A DNA stretch of 64,000 nt from an uncultured Caulobacter sp. (GCF_937900395.1 NZ_CALCDX010000216.1:1-64000), one strand, 5' to 3'. Numbered from the stretch's first letter, positions 16,821 through 25,908 are shown. The notes: generated from the sequence alone by a model not told the origin. A program made the numbers and translations.

Positions 16821-17821
16821 GCGACCTGGCTCAGCAGGACCTGCGTCCCGCCGCGATCGACGCCATAGCGCAGGCGCGGCATGTTCTGAGACGCCATGTA
16901 GGCTTCCAGGGCCTGGCCGTCGTTCGGCGTGAACAGCATCAGGAAGCCGCCGCCGCCGGCGCCGATGACCTTGCCGCCCGTAACGCCCAGATTGGCGCGA
17001 ACGTGGTCATACAGCTGGTCGATATGCGGCCAGCTGATCTTCGACGAGAGCTGCTTCTTGCTGACCCAGTGCTCGTGCAGCATGCGACCCCAGCCGTCGA
17101 GGTCGCCGGCGACCCAGGCGTCACGGATGCGGTAGCCGAGGTCCTTGATCGCGCCCAGGCTTTGGGCGGCCTGCCGTTGGCGTTCGCCGTCGCTGAGCAT
17201 GGCGCTGTTCTGGTCGTCCAGGATCACCGCCGCGTCGCGCCGAAGACCCGTATAGTAGATGTGGGTATGGGCGATGAAGGCCGCCTCGACCTCGGGATCC
17301 AGAGCGACCGAACCGACCCGAACCTCGCCGTTCGGCGCGATGTCCAGCGTCGTCAGGCCGCCGAACGCGGCCATGTACTGGTCCTGCTTGCCGATGCCCT
17401 TGGCCAGGACATTGATCTCCAGGTCGCAAGCCTCTTCGGCCAGCGCCTGACGATCGGGTTCATGGCCCTTCAGCGCGTGCAGGGCGCGCAGGAAGCCGAC
17501 CAGGAAGCAGCTGGAAGAGCCCAGACCCGTGCCGCCGACGATGTCGCCGATGGAGGCCGCCTCGAAGCCGGTCTCGATCCCATGACGCAGAAGCGAGGCC
17601 CGGACCAGTTCGTGCTTGAGGTCTTCGGTGCGGGCGACGTTTTCGGGATCGGGCCCCATCAGGGCCACATGGTCATGGAAGGCCGGGCGATGCGCGCTGA
17701 TATGGATGTACTTGTCCAGCGCCATGGCGAAGATGAATCCGCCATCGCGCCGGTAATAGCTCTCCAGATCCGTGCCCCCGCCTCCGAGGGTCACGCGCAG
17801 CGGCGTGCGGGTGGAGATCAT
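16817..17821 (-). CDS. Second HddA-like GHMP-family sugar kinase
   Basis: A 334-residue GHMP kinase with TPLRVTLGGGGTDLESYY at residues 5-22, GTGLGSSSCFLVGFL as the ATP loop and KVIGAGGGGFLMLF near the C-terminus. It aligns with the neighbouring kinase in overall plan but differs through most of the substrate-facing sequence, so it is not a recent copy. Proteins of this form are commonly assigned as D-glycero-D-manno-heptose 7-phosphate kinases. Whether it acts on the same substrate as its neighbour or on another sugar of the polysaccharide cannot be read from the sequence. Confidence 0.75.
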   Translation of the reverse strand: MISTRTPLRVTLGGGGTDLESYYRRDGGFIFAMALDKYIHISAHRPAFHDHVALMGPDPENVARTEDLKHELVRASLLRHGIETGFEAASIGDIVGGTGLGSSSCFLVGFLRALHALKGHEPDRQALAEEACDLEINVLAKGIGKQDQYMAAFGGLTTLDIAPNGEVRVGSVALDPEVEAAFIAHTHIYYTGLRRDAAVILDDQNSAMLSDGERQRQAAQSLGAIKDLGYRIRDAWVAGDLDGWGRMLHEHWVSKKQLSSKISWPHIDQLYDHVRANLGVTGGKVIGAGGGGFLMLFTPNDGQALEAYMASQNMPRLRYGVDRGGTQVLLSQVA

Positions 17822-17824
17822 CGG

Positions 17825-18448
17825 TTACTCGGCGGCGACCGCGACGGCGGGCGCGGGAGCGATCTGCTCCCAGTGCCCCTTCGACCGCGACAGCGCAGGG
17901 TGAGAAACCAGCAGGTGCCACACGACCGCGGCCAGGCCTTCGACGATAGGCGTGATCAGCTGCGGATCGACGGTGGGCACGACCACGCAGGCGTCGGCGA
18001 TCTTGGCCGTGAAGCCGCCGTCGCGACCGACGATGCCGGTCACGGCCGCGCCCTTGTCCTTGGCATACTGCATGGCGCGGACGAGGTTGGCGCTGACGGG
18101 CGGCTCAAGGCTGCCGCCGCCGACCGAGAAGATCAGCAGGCCATCCTTGGCGGTCAAGCGGCTGCTCTCCAGCCAGGTCGAAAAGACGCCTTCCCAGCCC
18201 TCATCGTTGATGCGGGCCGTCAGTTCCGAGACGTTGTCAGTCGGGCAATAGGCCTCGAAGCCGCAGATCTTGCGGAAGTCGTTGGTCGCGTGGCTGGCGT
18301 GGCCCGCGCTGCCGCCGACGCCGAGCAAAAACAGACGGCCGCCGCCGTCGCGGACCTTGGCTAGCGTCTTCGCGACGGTTTCCACGGCGCCGCGATCAAT
18401 CGCGGCCACGGCGCGCGTCGTGGCGTCCAAGAAGTGATCGGAAAACAT
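17825..18448 (-). CDS. gmhA: GmhA-like sedoheptulose 7-phosphate isomerase (SIS domain)
   Basis: A 207-residue single-SIS-domain protein with FLLGVGGSAGHASHATNDFRK near residues 38-58, matching the phosphosugar-binding GxGGSA...H segment of GmhA, and SVGGGS as the second phosphate loop. GmhA converts sedoheptulose 7-phosphate to D-glycero-D-manno-heptose 7-phosphate. The open frame continues to 18538, but the ATG at 18448 follows GAGAG and gives the normal family N-terminus, whereas the longer form would overlap gmhB. The C-terminal alanine-rich tail is longer than usual. Confidence 0.8.
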   Translation of the reverse strand: MFSDHFLDATTRAVAAIDRGAVETVAKTLAKVRDGGGRLFLLGVGGSAGHASHATNDFRKICGFEAYCPTDNVSELTARINDEGWEGVFSTWLESSRLTAKDGLLIFSVGGGSLEPPVSANLVRAMQYAKDKGAAVTGIVGRDGGFTAKIADACVVVPTVDPQLITPIVEGLAAVVWHLLVSHPALSRSKGHWEQIAPAPAVAVAAE

Positions 18449-18470
18449 AGTAAACTCTCGAGAAACGATA

Positions 18471-19013
18471 TTATGTCGTTTCCAAAATATAGGAAAGCGA
18501 TTGCGAGAGTCTTTCCACGACCTGGTCGGCAACGGCAACTGTACCCGAATTGTAGTCGCGCCGAAGTAGTATTGTCTTGCAACTAGCGGCCTGGCCGCAA
18601 GCTATATCCCGATCTTGATCACCGATCAGCCAAGACTGACGAAGGTCGATGTCATAGCGCTCCGCCAAATCCAAAACCAAGCCAGGCTTGGGTTTCCGGC
18701 AAGCGCAGGCGTCGATATTGTCGTGCAGGCACGCCGCGATCTCGTCCACGGGAAGCGCTTGCGCCAGGCGGGCATGGATCGCCTCGAGCGTCTCCGCGCT
18801 CATCAGTCCGCGACGAACGTCCGGCTGGTTAGTGACGACGAACAGCAAATAGCCCGCCGCCTTCAACGCCTGGAGCGTCGCGGGAGCGTCGGGCTCGATC
18901 TGCAGTTCATCCACGGCGCGCGGAGACGCCGCCTTGCCATCCCGCATGACGACGCGGTTCAGAACGCCGTCGCGATCCAGGAAGATCGCGCGGCGCCGCT
19001 GTTGAACGTTCAA
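18471..19013 (-). CDS. gmhB: GmhB-like heptose 1,7-bisphosphate 7-phosphatase (HAD family)
   Basis: A 180-residue HAD phosphatase with IFLDRDGVLN at its start (nucleophile and acid/base aspartates), VVTNQPDVRRG as motif II, a zinc tetrad C-x-H...C-x-C in CLHDNIDACACRKPKPG, and LIGDQDRDI as motif IV. This is the GmhB layout. The probable start is TTG at 19013: it overlaps the transaldolase TGA as TTGA, and no ATG or GTG lies between it and the catalytic motif. A longer open frame reaching 19193 lies wholly within transaldolase sequence and is disregarded. Confidence 0.85.
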   Translation of the reverse strand: MNVQQRRRAIFLDRDGVLNRVVMRDGKAASPRAVDELQIEPDAPATLQALKAAGYLLFVVTNQPDVRRGLMSAETLEAIHARLAQALPVDEIAACLHDNIDACACRKPKPGLVLDLAERYDIDLRQSWLIGDQDRDIACGQAASCKTILLRRDYNSGTVAVADQVVERLSQSLSYILETT

Positions 19014-19756
19014 AGCTTGAAGCCGGCCGCGCTGGCGTCGTCGTAGAACATGGCGACCGTCTCTTGCGACAGGTCCGCCAGATCCTTGCCGGCCATCGAT
19101 AGCTTCTTCAGCACGTCGGGCGTCGAGGTGACGATGTGGCAGCCGCAATCGCGGGCCTGGTAGACGTTCAGCACCTCGCGCACGCTGGCCCACAGCACCT
19201 CGGCCTTGGGCTTGCGGGCGGCCATGGCGACGGCCGCGCGCATGACCGGCATGGGATCCACGCCCGTATCGGCGATGCGGCCGGCGAACACCGAGACCAC
19301 CGCCGGGACGTCGGCGTGCAGCGCATCGACCGTCTCGGCCACCTGCTCCAGGGTCAGGATCGCGGTGACGTTCACCTTCACGCCTTCATCGGCCAGCGCG
19401 CGGACCATCGGCAGGCTGCTCTCGCGCTTGGTGTTGGTGATCGGCACCTTGACGTAGACGTTGGAGCCCCAGGCCGCGATCTTGCGCGCCTGGCGCGCCA
19501 TGTCGTCGAACTCGTCCGAAAAGACCTCGAAGGAAATCGGCGCGTCGGGAATGCGCTCCAGCAGCGCCTTGGCGAAGCCCTCGTAGTCGGTGACGCCGGC
19601 CTTGCGCATCAGCGTCGGATTGGTGGTGAAGCCCGCCACCTGACCGCTCTGATGCAGGCGGGTGAAGTCCTCGAGGCTGGCGCCGTCGGCGAAGAGCTTG
19701 ATCTGCGTCGTAAGATCCGCGGACAGGGTGTCGTGGGTGGAAAGACGATGCAGCAT
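19010..19756 (-). CDS. Transaldolase-family protein opening the heptose operon
   Basis: A 248-residue TIM-barrel transaldolase/fructose-6-phosphate aldolase. FADGASLED and VAGFTTNPTLMRKAG match the start of the barrel, and the Schiff-base lysine lies in NVYVKVPITNT at about K103. Transaldolase interconverts fructose 6-phosphate plus erythrose 4-phosphate with sedoheptulose 7-phosphate and glyceraldehyde 3-phosphate. As first gene of an operon that converts sedoheptulose 7-phosphate to GDP-heptose, it probably feeds that pathway and not central metabolism. It is followed without a gap by gmhB. Confidence 0.85.
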   Translation of the reverse strand: MLHRLSTHDTLSADLTTQIKLFADGASLEDFTRLHQSGQVAGFTTNPTLMRKAGVTDYEGFAKALLERIPDAPISFEVFSDEFDDMARQARKIAAWGSNVYVKVPITNTKRESSLPMVRALADEGVKVNVTAILTLEQVAETVDALHADVPAVVSVFAGRIADTGVDPMPVMRAAVAMAARKPKAEVLWASVREVLNVYQARDCGCHIVTSTPDVLKKLSMAGKDLADLSQETVAMFYDDASAAGFKL

Positions 19757-19849
19757 ACTCTTCAGAGGCCCCCAAAAGGTTCGGAATTGGACGGCGCGCG
19801 CCCTGCGCCGTCGCGGGTACTAGCGGACTTGCGGTGAAGTTGGTTGAGA

Positions 19850-20809
19850 TCAGGTTGCTCTATTGAGCGACGGCTCGGCGATGTAGCCGACGGCCCGCTT
19901 CCAAAGGAGCTTGCCGATACCGTGCTCCATCAGCGCGCGCCCGCGCAGACGGCGTTCAGAGCCGAACTCGAAGGTCAACGCCGATAGCACAAAGCCGACA
20001 ATGACTTGCGCCAACCCCTTGGCCATCAGCGTCGCCCAGGTCAGCCGCGGATGCGGCGTGACGTCCAGGTAGATCGAGACATAGTGCTGCGCCTCTCGGC
20101 GCGCGCGAATGAGACGATATGTCACAGCCGTCCGATGCGGCGCGACCGTCTCGGTGACGACCGCGCGAGCCGCCCAGACAATCCTGCAGCCCTCTCGATA
20201 GAGACGAATGAAGAGCTCCGCGTCTTCGCCGCCAGCGTCGCCGAACGCCTCGCGCATGGCTGGCTCGCCGTTTGGAAAGCAACGCGACAGGTCGAAAAGC
20301 GAGTTGCCCGTGCCCATGCCGAAGCGCGGCTTGCCGGAGGGCGCCGTCAGCGGAATGATCGCGCCGTCGGGCAGATCGAAGATCCGGACAAATTGGGAGC
20401 CCTTCGGATCGTAAGGCGGCGGCTCACCGGCGAAGATGGCGTGCCTTGGCCCCACCGCCATGTCGGCGTTGGCGTCGCGCAAGGCGCCGACCAACTGGTC
20501 CAGCCAATCGGGTTCGGCGACCTCGTCGTCGTCGATCAAGGAGGCCAAGCGTCCCCTCGCCTCGGCGAAGCCCCGATTGCGCAGGGTCGACATGTTGCGC
20601 GTCAGCTCGGTCACGTAGCGCATTGGCCATCGCGCGCCTTGCGCGAGGCTTTCAACAACCGTTCTCGCGCTGCCGCTCGGATGGTTGTCGACGACCACGA
20701 TCTCGATCGAAAGGCCGAGCGCGTTGGTCTGGGCGAGGCACGACTTCAGCGTCGCTTCAAGCGAAGCGGGGCGGTCATAGGTGCAAATGACGATCGACAG
20801 GTCCGTCAT
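19850..20809 (-). CDS. GT2-family glycosyltransferase
   Basis: A 319-residue family 2 glycosyltransferase. LSIVICTYDRPASLEATL gives the nucleotide-binding strand, IEIVVVDNHPSG follows, and LIDDDEVAEPDWLDQL supplies the metal-binding DDD. A C-terminal hydrophobic segment (TLMAKGLAQVIVGFVLSALT) could anchor it at the inner membrane. It probably adds one sugar to the lipid-linked repeat unit of the polysaccharide. The start at 20809 overlaps the stop of the next GT2 gene (ATGA); a longer open frame upstream lies within that gene and is rejected. Confidence 0.88.
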   Translation of the reverse strand: MTDLSIVICTYDRPASLEATLKSCLAQTNALGLSIEIVVVDNHPSGSARTVVESLAQGARWPMRYVTELTRNMSTLRNRGFAEARGRLASLIDDDEVAEPDWLDQLVGALRDANADMAVGPRHAIFAGEPPPYDPKGSQFVRIFDLPDGAIIPLTAPSGKPRFGMGTGNSLFDLSRCFPNGEPAMREAFGDAGGEDAELFIRLYREGCRIVWAARAVVTETVAPHRTAVTYRLIRARREAQHYVSIYLDVTPHPRLTWATLMAKGLAQVIVGFVLSALTFEFGSERRLRGRALMEHGIGKLLWKRAVGYIAEPSLNRAT

Positions 20810-21762
20810 GCGGCCTTCTCGTCGATGAACCCGATCGGGGCGCGATAGGTGAGCTTGCCAAGCCCCTTGGCCATGCCGATGCGGTTGTCGTAGCGCGGCC
20901 CGCCCAGCCACTCGCCCGAGATCAGATAGAGCCCGGCGTGCACGGCGATCTGCGCCAGACCCAGGAGCGTCACCTTCACCCGCGTTAGACCGGGATGATC
21001 GCTGGTGGCGATGCGCGAGGCCGCATAGTGCTGCGATCCGCGCTTCATCCGGGTGATCATGTAACTGGGCTTGGTGCGGTCGGTCTCGATGAACTCGCGC
21101 ACAATTGCGGTTGGACACCAGACGAAGCGCTTGCCGGCCAGCGCCAGACGGAACAGCAGGTGGGTGTCCTCGCCGTTGGCGTCGCCGAAGGCCACCGCGA
21201 AGGGCTCGGGCGTGTCGAAACAGGTCGCGACCCGGAACGCGGCGTTGCCGCTGCCCAGCCCTTTGCCCTTCTTGCGCAAGCGGCCAAACAAATGGATCGG
21301 GGTATCGGCGGGTTCGCGATAGTCGAGCGTATAACGCCAGCCCTCGGGATCCCAGGCTGGCGGCTCCACCGCCTCGAACACAGGATACTTGGGTCCGAAC
21401 GCGGCGTCCGCGCCGGTGCGCTCAAGGCAGGCGTGCAACTCGGAAAGCCAGCCGGCGTCCGGCGCCTCATCGTCGTCGATGAAGGCGACATAGCGCCCGA
21501 CCGCCGCCTTGATGCCGACATTGCGGACGATCGAGACGTTGCGGCGGGCGTCCGCGAAGTAGCGGATGGGCGCGCCCCCGGCGGCCAGGCGGGACACCAG
21601 CGCCTCGGCCAACCGATCAGGATGGTTGTCGACCACAATGATCTCGAACGGAACGCCGTTCGAAACCTCTAGTCTCAGGCAATTGACAAGCGTGCGCTCA
21701 AGCAGGTGGACACGGTCGTAGCTGAGAACCACGACGCTGACGGCGATCGGCGCGTCGATCAT
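20806..21762 (-). CDS. GT2-family glycosyltransferase
   Basis: A 318-residue family 2 glycosyltransferase with VSVVVLSYDRVHLLERTL, FEIIVVDNHPDR and AFIDDDEAPDAGWLSEL, so the donor-binding and metal-binding sites are intact. It is similar in plan and sequence to the next gene, including the C-terminal TLLGLAQIAVHAGLYL segment, which suggests an old duplication. The start at 21762 overlaps the stop of the sugar transferase (TGATG). It is likely to act after the initiating transferase in repeat-unit assembly. Confidence 0.88.
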   Translation of the reverse strand: MIDAPIAVSVVVLSYDRVHLLERTLVNCLRLEVSNGVPFEIIVVDNHPDRLAEALVSRLAAGGAPIRYFADARRNVSIVRNVGIKAAVGRYVAFIDDDEAPDAGWLSELHACLERTGADAAFGPKYPVFEAVEPPAWDPEGWRYTLDYREPADTPIHLFGRLRKKGKGLGSGNAAFRVATCFDTPEPFAVAFGDANGEDTHLLFRLALAGKRFVWCPTAIVREFIETDRTKPSYMITRMKRGSQHYAASRIATSDHPGLTRVKVTLLGLAQIAVHAGLYLISGEWLGGPRYDNRIGMAKGLGKLTYRAPIGFIDEKAA

Positions 21763-22367
21763 CAGGCGCCCGTTCCCCGGAAGACGACCACGGCCGTCCG
21801 CGCCAGGATCTGGATGTCCAGCCACAACGACCAGCGGCGAATGTAGTCGAGATCGCGCTCCACCCAGTCGTCGTAGTCGTTGATCCGGTGGCGCCCCTCG
21901 ACCTGCCAGAGACAGGTGATGCCCGGTTTCACCGCCAGCTTCTGCTTCTGGAACTCCGTGAACCGCGCGTACTCATGCGCGCGCGGCGGTCGCGGCCCCA
22001 CGAGGCTGAGGTCCCCGATCAGCACGCTCCAGAGCTGAGGCAGTTCGTCCAGGCTGTACTTGCGCAGCACCTTGCCCACCGCCGTGACGCGCGGATCGTT
22101 GGTCAGCTTGAAGGCCGGGCCGCGCATCTCGTTGCGGTCCTGAAGCTCGGCCTCCATGGCCTCGGCGTTGGAGACCATGGTGCGGAACTTGTAGCCGGTG
22201 AACGGCCGCTCGCCCTGCCCCACCCAGTGGCAAGCGTAGAAGACAGGCCCCTTTGACGTCAGCTTGACGAGGGCGGCGATCAGCAGCAGCAGCGGGGCCA
22301 GCAGCACCAGCAGCGCGGCGGAGACGCCGATGTCCATCAATCGCTTTATGGCGTGCGCGGAATCCAA
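21762..22367 (-). CDS. Initiating phosphoglycosyltransferase (bacterial sugar transferase, PssY/WcaJ-core type)
   Basis: A 201-residue monotopic phosphoglycosyltransferase consisting of only the catalytic core. It has the N-terminal KRLMDIGVSAALLVLLAPLLL re-entrant helix, FTGYKFRTM, the catalytic SLDELPQLWSVL, LSLVGPRPP and KPGITCLWQVEGR. It transfers a sugar phosphate from a UDP-sugar to undecaprenyl phosphate at the inner membrane, starting the repeat unit. The N-terminal multi-helix domain of WcaJ/WbaP is absent, as in PssY/HfsE-core and PglC forms. It heads an operon with the two GT2 genes. Confidence 0.9.
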   Translation of the reverse strand: MDSAHAIKRLMDIGVSAALLVLLAPLLLLIAALVKLTSKGPVFYACHWVGQGERPFTGYKFRTMVSNAEAMEAELQDRNEMRGPAFKLTNDPRVTAVGKVLRKYSLDELPQLWSVLIGDLSLVGPRPPRAHEYARFTEFQKQKLAVKPGITCLWQVEGRHRINDYDDWVERDLDYIRRWSLWLDIQILARTAVVVFRGTGA

Positions 22368-22471
22368 GACTGCCTCGAAACGGGAACCGAACGTAAAGGT
22401 GGAGCCCGTACACTCAAGTATGGCGCCAATCGGCGTCGTTCTCTAACGCCCCTCTGCGGCAGGCTCTCTTA

Positions 22472-23281
22472 ATGTCTGGTTCCCAAAGCGTCACAGAGGT
22501 CTCCAACGCTTCCGAACGTTGGCCCGAGGTGCGCTTCGCCGGACTTCGCTTCACGCCGATGACGGTGGAGCAGACGGTCGACGCCCTGGCGGAACGCTCC
22601 CCCCAGGCGCCGTTCGCGACGTTCGTCACGCCCAACGCCGAACATGCCTATCTGCGCCAGCGCGATCCGAAATTCCGCGCGATCAGCGACGCGGCCTGGA
22701 TCAGCACCAATGACAGCCGCGTCGTGGGGCGAACGGCCCTGCTCGGCGGACTGCGCCTGCGTTTCGCGCCCGGCGCCTATGTTGTCCGTGAACTGTTCGA
22801 GCGGGTCATCGAGCCTGACACGCCGCTGTCCGTCATTGGCGGCACGCCCGCTCTGGCTGAAAAGCTTCGCCAGCAATATGGCCTCAGGAACCTCATCCAA
22901 CACGTGCCCCCGATGGGCATGATCGACAACCCGGCGGCCGTCGCCCAGGCGGTGGCCTTCGTCGCCGCGCACCCGGCGCGCTTCGTCTTCGTCGCCATGG
23001 GCCCGCCACAGTCCGAACTGCTTTGCGGCTACATCATCGAGGACGGACGAAGCACCGGCCTGGGCCTCTGCATCGGCAGCTCGCTGCAGGTGCTGACTGG
23101 AGATTCAGACCCCGCGCCGGCGGTTCTGGAGCATTCGGGCTTCGTCTGGCTGTATCGCCTGACCAGAGAGCCCCGCAGGCTTTGGCGGCGCTATATGCGC
23201 GGCTTCTACGGCCTCGGACTTGGCCTGCGGGACGTGCTGTTCCGCTGGCTGGGTTTGCGAGGAGCGTATTCCCGTGAGTGA
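22472..23281 (+). CDS. WecG/TagA/CpsF-family glycosyltransferase
   Basis: A 269-residue protein of the GT26 family. ATFVTPNAEHAYLRQRDP, ISDAAWISTNDSRVV, LSVIGGTPALAEKL, RFVFVAMGPPQSELL and the C-terminal GFVWLYRLTREPRRLWRRY correspond to the conserved WecG/TagA blocks. These enzymes add N-acetylmannosamine(-uronate) or another hexose to a lipid-linked sugar at the membrane. The gene is divergent from the initiating transferase across a 104-base spacer and overlaps the polymerase gene downstream by eight bases. The start codon has only a weak upstream purine stretch. Confidence 0.87.
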   Translation: MSGSQSVTEVSNASERWPEVRFAGLRFTPMTVEQTVDALAERSPQAPFATFVTPNAEHAYLRQRDPKFRAISDAAWISTNDSRVVGRTALLGGLRLRFAPGAYVVRELFERVIEPDTPLSVIGGTPALAEKLRQQYGLRNLIQHVPPMGMIDNPAAVAQAVAFVAAHPARFVFVAMGPPQSELLCGYIIEDGRSTGLGLCIGSSLQVLTGDSDPAPAVLEHSGFVWLYRLTREPRRLWRRYMRGFYGLGLGLRDVLFRWLGLRGAYSRE

Positions 23282-24698
23282 CGGGCCGCCCCCTCGCTCC
23301 CCGCGCGAAGCTTGGCGCGTCGCGCGTTGGGAAGAGCGCGCGGCCGCTTCGGCGCGACTGGACGATCGGTTGTCGCTCTGGTCGGGCTTCGTCCTCGTCG
23401 CGATGCTGCTCTACATGATGATCGGCGCGGCCCCGTATACCCACGAGGTGACGGTCGACGCCCTGTCGGGCGCTTCGCCGACGTCGCCGCTCAACCGCGC
23501 GATCTGGCTCGCCATACTGGGACTGACGCTGCCGATCCTATGGTTTCGGCGCGTGGAGGTGATGAGCCTCGCGATGCGGGTCTGGCCTCTGCTGCTGCTG
23601 TTCGTCTGGTTTGGCGCAACGACACGCTGGGCTATCGATCCGATCGTCTCGAGCCGTCGCTTCATCCTCTATCTGATCAATGTGGTGGTGAGCATCGCTT
23701 TGGTTGCGGGCCTTCGCGATCCCCGGCGGATGCACGCCGCCCTGGCGGCCGCTTGCGCCATCATGATCACCATCGACGTGGCGTCATGGATTGCTCTGCC
23801 AGGCCTTTCCATGACCGACATCGGGCTGGCCGCGATCCATAATCACAAGAATACGCTCGGCTCGGTGATGCTGCTGAGCTCGCTGGTCATCACGCCATAT
23901 CTCCTGTTCAGCAAGACGGTGAAGGCGCGCCTGTTCTGGGGGGTGATGTTCGCGGGATGCATGGCGCTGCTCGTCGCCAGCAAGTCAAAGACCAGCCTGG
24001 CGATCGCGCTGGCCGCCCTGGCCGCGACGCCTCTCCTGCTTGCGTGCCTGCGCCTGCGCGCCGGCGCCTTATGGGCGGCGGCCGTATTCGGCGTCACGGC
24101 GCTCTTCGCGGCTGGCTTCGGCTGGCTCGCCTGGAATTACGTTAGCGGCCAAGATCCTCTAGCCCCCCTGCGCGGCGTGAACTTCACCCGCCGCACCGAG
24201 GTCTGGATGTTCGCCCTGAACCAGTTCTCGCAACATCCTCTGAGGGGGCAGGGTTTCGGCTCCTTCTGGGACGTGAACCCCGCGGTCCAACCCAGCCTGC
24301 AGACGGGCCTTTGGTTCGCGGCCGAGACCCATACCAATCAGTCACACAACGGCTACATCGACCTTCTCGTCACCGTGGGCGCGCCAGGACTGGCGGGGGC
24401 GCTGCTGCTGCTTCTGCGCTGGATGACCCGAGGTCTTGGCCTTCTTCGCGACGGCCTCACGGACCCGACTCCCAAGAGCCGCGAGGCCTTGCCTCACGCG
24501 CTGTTCCTGGGCGTTTTCCCGCTGATCTTCTTCCTGCACAATTTCATGGAGAGCAGCTACTTTTCGGCCAACGCCATGCTGGGGATATTGATCCTGCTCT
24601 TCGGCGTCGACATCGACATGCGCCATGCGCCTTCTCAGAAAGGCAGGGTCGTTAGCCCTCGTTTGCGCGTGGCGCGGATCGCCGCCTCGCCGCGGTGA
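23274..24698 (+). CDS. Wzy-like O-antigen ligase/polymerase family membrane protein
   Basis: A 474-residue polytopic membrane protein with about ten or more hydrophobic segments and the O-antigen polymerase/ligase pattern, including a periplasmic loop with HPLRGQGFGSFW and ETHTNQSHNGYIDLLVTVG. It is expected to polymerise lipid-linked repeat units in the periplasm. The likely start is GTG at 23274, behind GAGGAG and overlapping the previous stop; the longer frame to 23220 lies inside the previous gene. Its 3' end overlaps the convergent flippase gene by 47 bases. Confidence 0.82.
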   Translation: MSDGPPPRSPREAWRVARWEERAAASARLDDRLSLWSGFVLVAMLLYMMIGAAPYTHEVTVDALSGASPTSPLNRAIWLAILGLTLPILWFRRVEVMSLAMRVWPLLLLFVWFGATTRWAIDPIVSSRRFILYLINVVVSIALVAGLRDPRRMHAALAAACAIMITIDVASWIALPGLSMTDIGLAAIHNHKNTLGSVMLLSSLVITPYLLFSKTVKARLFWGVMFAGCMALLVASKSKTSLAIALAALAATPLLLACLRLRAGALWAAAVFGVTALFAAGFGWLAWNYVSGQDPLAPLRGVNFTRRTEVWMFALNQFSQHPLRGQGFGSFWDVNPAVQPSLQTGLWFAAETHTNQSHNGYIDLLVTVGAPGLAGALLLLLRWMTRGLGLLRDGLTDPTPKSREALPHALFLGVFPLIFFLHNFMESSYFSANAMLGILILLFGVDIDMRHAPSQKGRVVSPRLRVARIAASPR

Positions 24699-25908
24699 CC
24701 GACAGGAGAATGGCGGCCATGGCCGCAAGCTCCAACAACTGGCCGGCCGCTGTGCCGATGATGGCGCCGGCGGGGCCCAGGCCCCGCATCGTCAGCAGGA
24801 TGCAGGCCGCGGCGACCAGCGAGGCCGCGCCATTCGCCAGCGCCAACGGCTTGAAGGCGCGCAGCACCTGAAGGCCGGTGCTGACCACTGTCTGCCCCAA
24901 GGTGATGGCGGCGCTGAGCCCCCAGAGGACGACCATCCAGCCATCGGCCAGATACTTGCCGCCGAAAAGATGCGTTGCGATCGTCGGCCAGGCCATATGA
25001 AGGATCACGGTCCAGGCCGCCGCGAACAGCATCCCCACGCCCGCCGCAAGCGCCAGCAGCCTCCGAAAGCCGTTCCAAGCCTGGCGATCGCGTCGCCGGG
25101 CCAGATCGTTGCGGGCCACCATGCTCCAGGACATCGCGAGCAGCGGAACGGGCCGCAACAGCTGCTGGGTCGCCGAGAGGGATGCCAGCGTCGCGGCGCC
25201 AAACCAACCGGCGACCACGAATACGTAAAAGCGCGTCAGCAGCTCTGTGCTCGATACGCCCAGGAAAACCCAGCCCGACTGTCGGACGTAGTCGCCATAG
25301 GCCTTCATTTCATGGCGGCGAAGCCAGCCGCCCTGCCCTCGCAGAGCCCAAACCGCGCCCACGGCGCCCGTCACCGTATAGGCAAGGCCCAATCGCCAGA
25401 GGACGACATTCGCGTCCGGACGACTTCCCTCGAGCAGGACCTGGCCCAGCAGCAGCGCCACCAGACAAAAGACCGCCGCGGTTTGCGCGGTCGCTACGCC
25501 TGGGCGTCCGCGCGAGAAGGCCAGCGCCCTCAGGTACTGTTGCGCCAGGAACGCCGGCACGAACAAGGCCGCCGCCGGAGCGCCGTAAGGGCTCCCCACG
25601 CCACGCCACGCGAGCGCCGCGCCCAGACATGCAAGAGCCGTCATCACGAGAAACACGGCGTTGACGCCGTGCATCAGGCGTTCGACCGGCAGGCGCTTGG
25701 GATCGTTCCCGGCGCCGGGCGTCAACGCCTGCAGATGGCAGACGGTCAGGGCGTTCTGCAGACTGGACAGTACGAAGCCGCAGGACGCCCAGAGCATGAA
25801 CGCCCCGTATTCGTCCGGCGCCACGAAGCGGATCAGCAGCAGATTGACGCCGAAATTGAGCAGGGACCAGATGGCCTGCTCGACAGCGGAGATCAGATAG
25901 CGGGACAT
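24652..25908 (-). CDS. Wzx-like polysaccharide flippase
   Basis: A 418-residue membrane protein with about twelve to fourteen predicted helices and the loosely conserved MATE/Wzx-type start AIWSLLNFGVNLLLIRFVAPDEYG. It is likely to flip undecaprenyl-linked repeat units across the inner membrane. Sequence identity in this family is low, so the call rests on topology, the N-terminal pattern and location between polymerase and export genes. It is the second gene after the export protein on the minus strand. Confidence 0.8.
   Translation of the reverse strand: MSRYLISAVEQAIWSLLNFGVNLLLIRFVAPDEYGAFMLWASCGFVLSSLQNALTVCHLQALTPGAGNDPKRLPVERLMHGVNAVFLVMTALACLGAALAWRGVGSPYGAPAAALFVPAFLAQQYLRALAFSRGRPGVATAQTAAVFCLVALLLGQVLLEGSRPDANVVLWRLGLAYTVTGAVGAVWALRGQGGWLRRHEMKAYGDYVRQSGWVFLGVSSTELLTRFYVFVVAGWFGAATLASLSATQQLLRPVPLLAMSWSMVARNDLARRRDRQAWNGFRRLLALAAGVGMLFAAAWTVILHMAWPTIATHLFGGKYLADGWMVVLWGLSAAITLGQTVVSTGLQVLRAFKPLALANGAASLVAAACILLTMRGLGPAGAIIGTAAGQLLELAAMAAILLSVTAARRRSAPRANEG

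Noticed and set aside
18610..18630. Dyad TTGAT...ATCAG inside gmhB as a FixK box
   Set aside because: The spacer is five bases rather than four and the site is inside a coding region.
18471..19193. A longer HAD phosphatase starting at 19193
   Set aside because: The additional 60 residues are the transaldolase gene in another frame and carry no HAD features.
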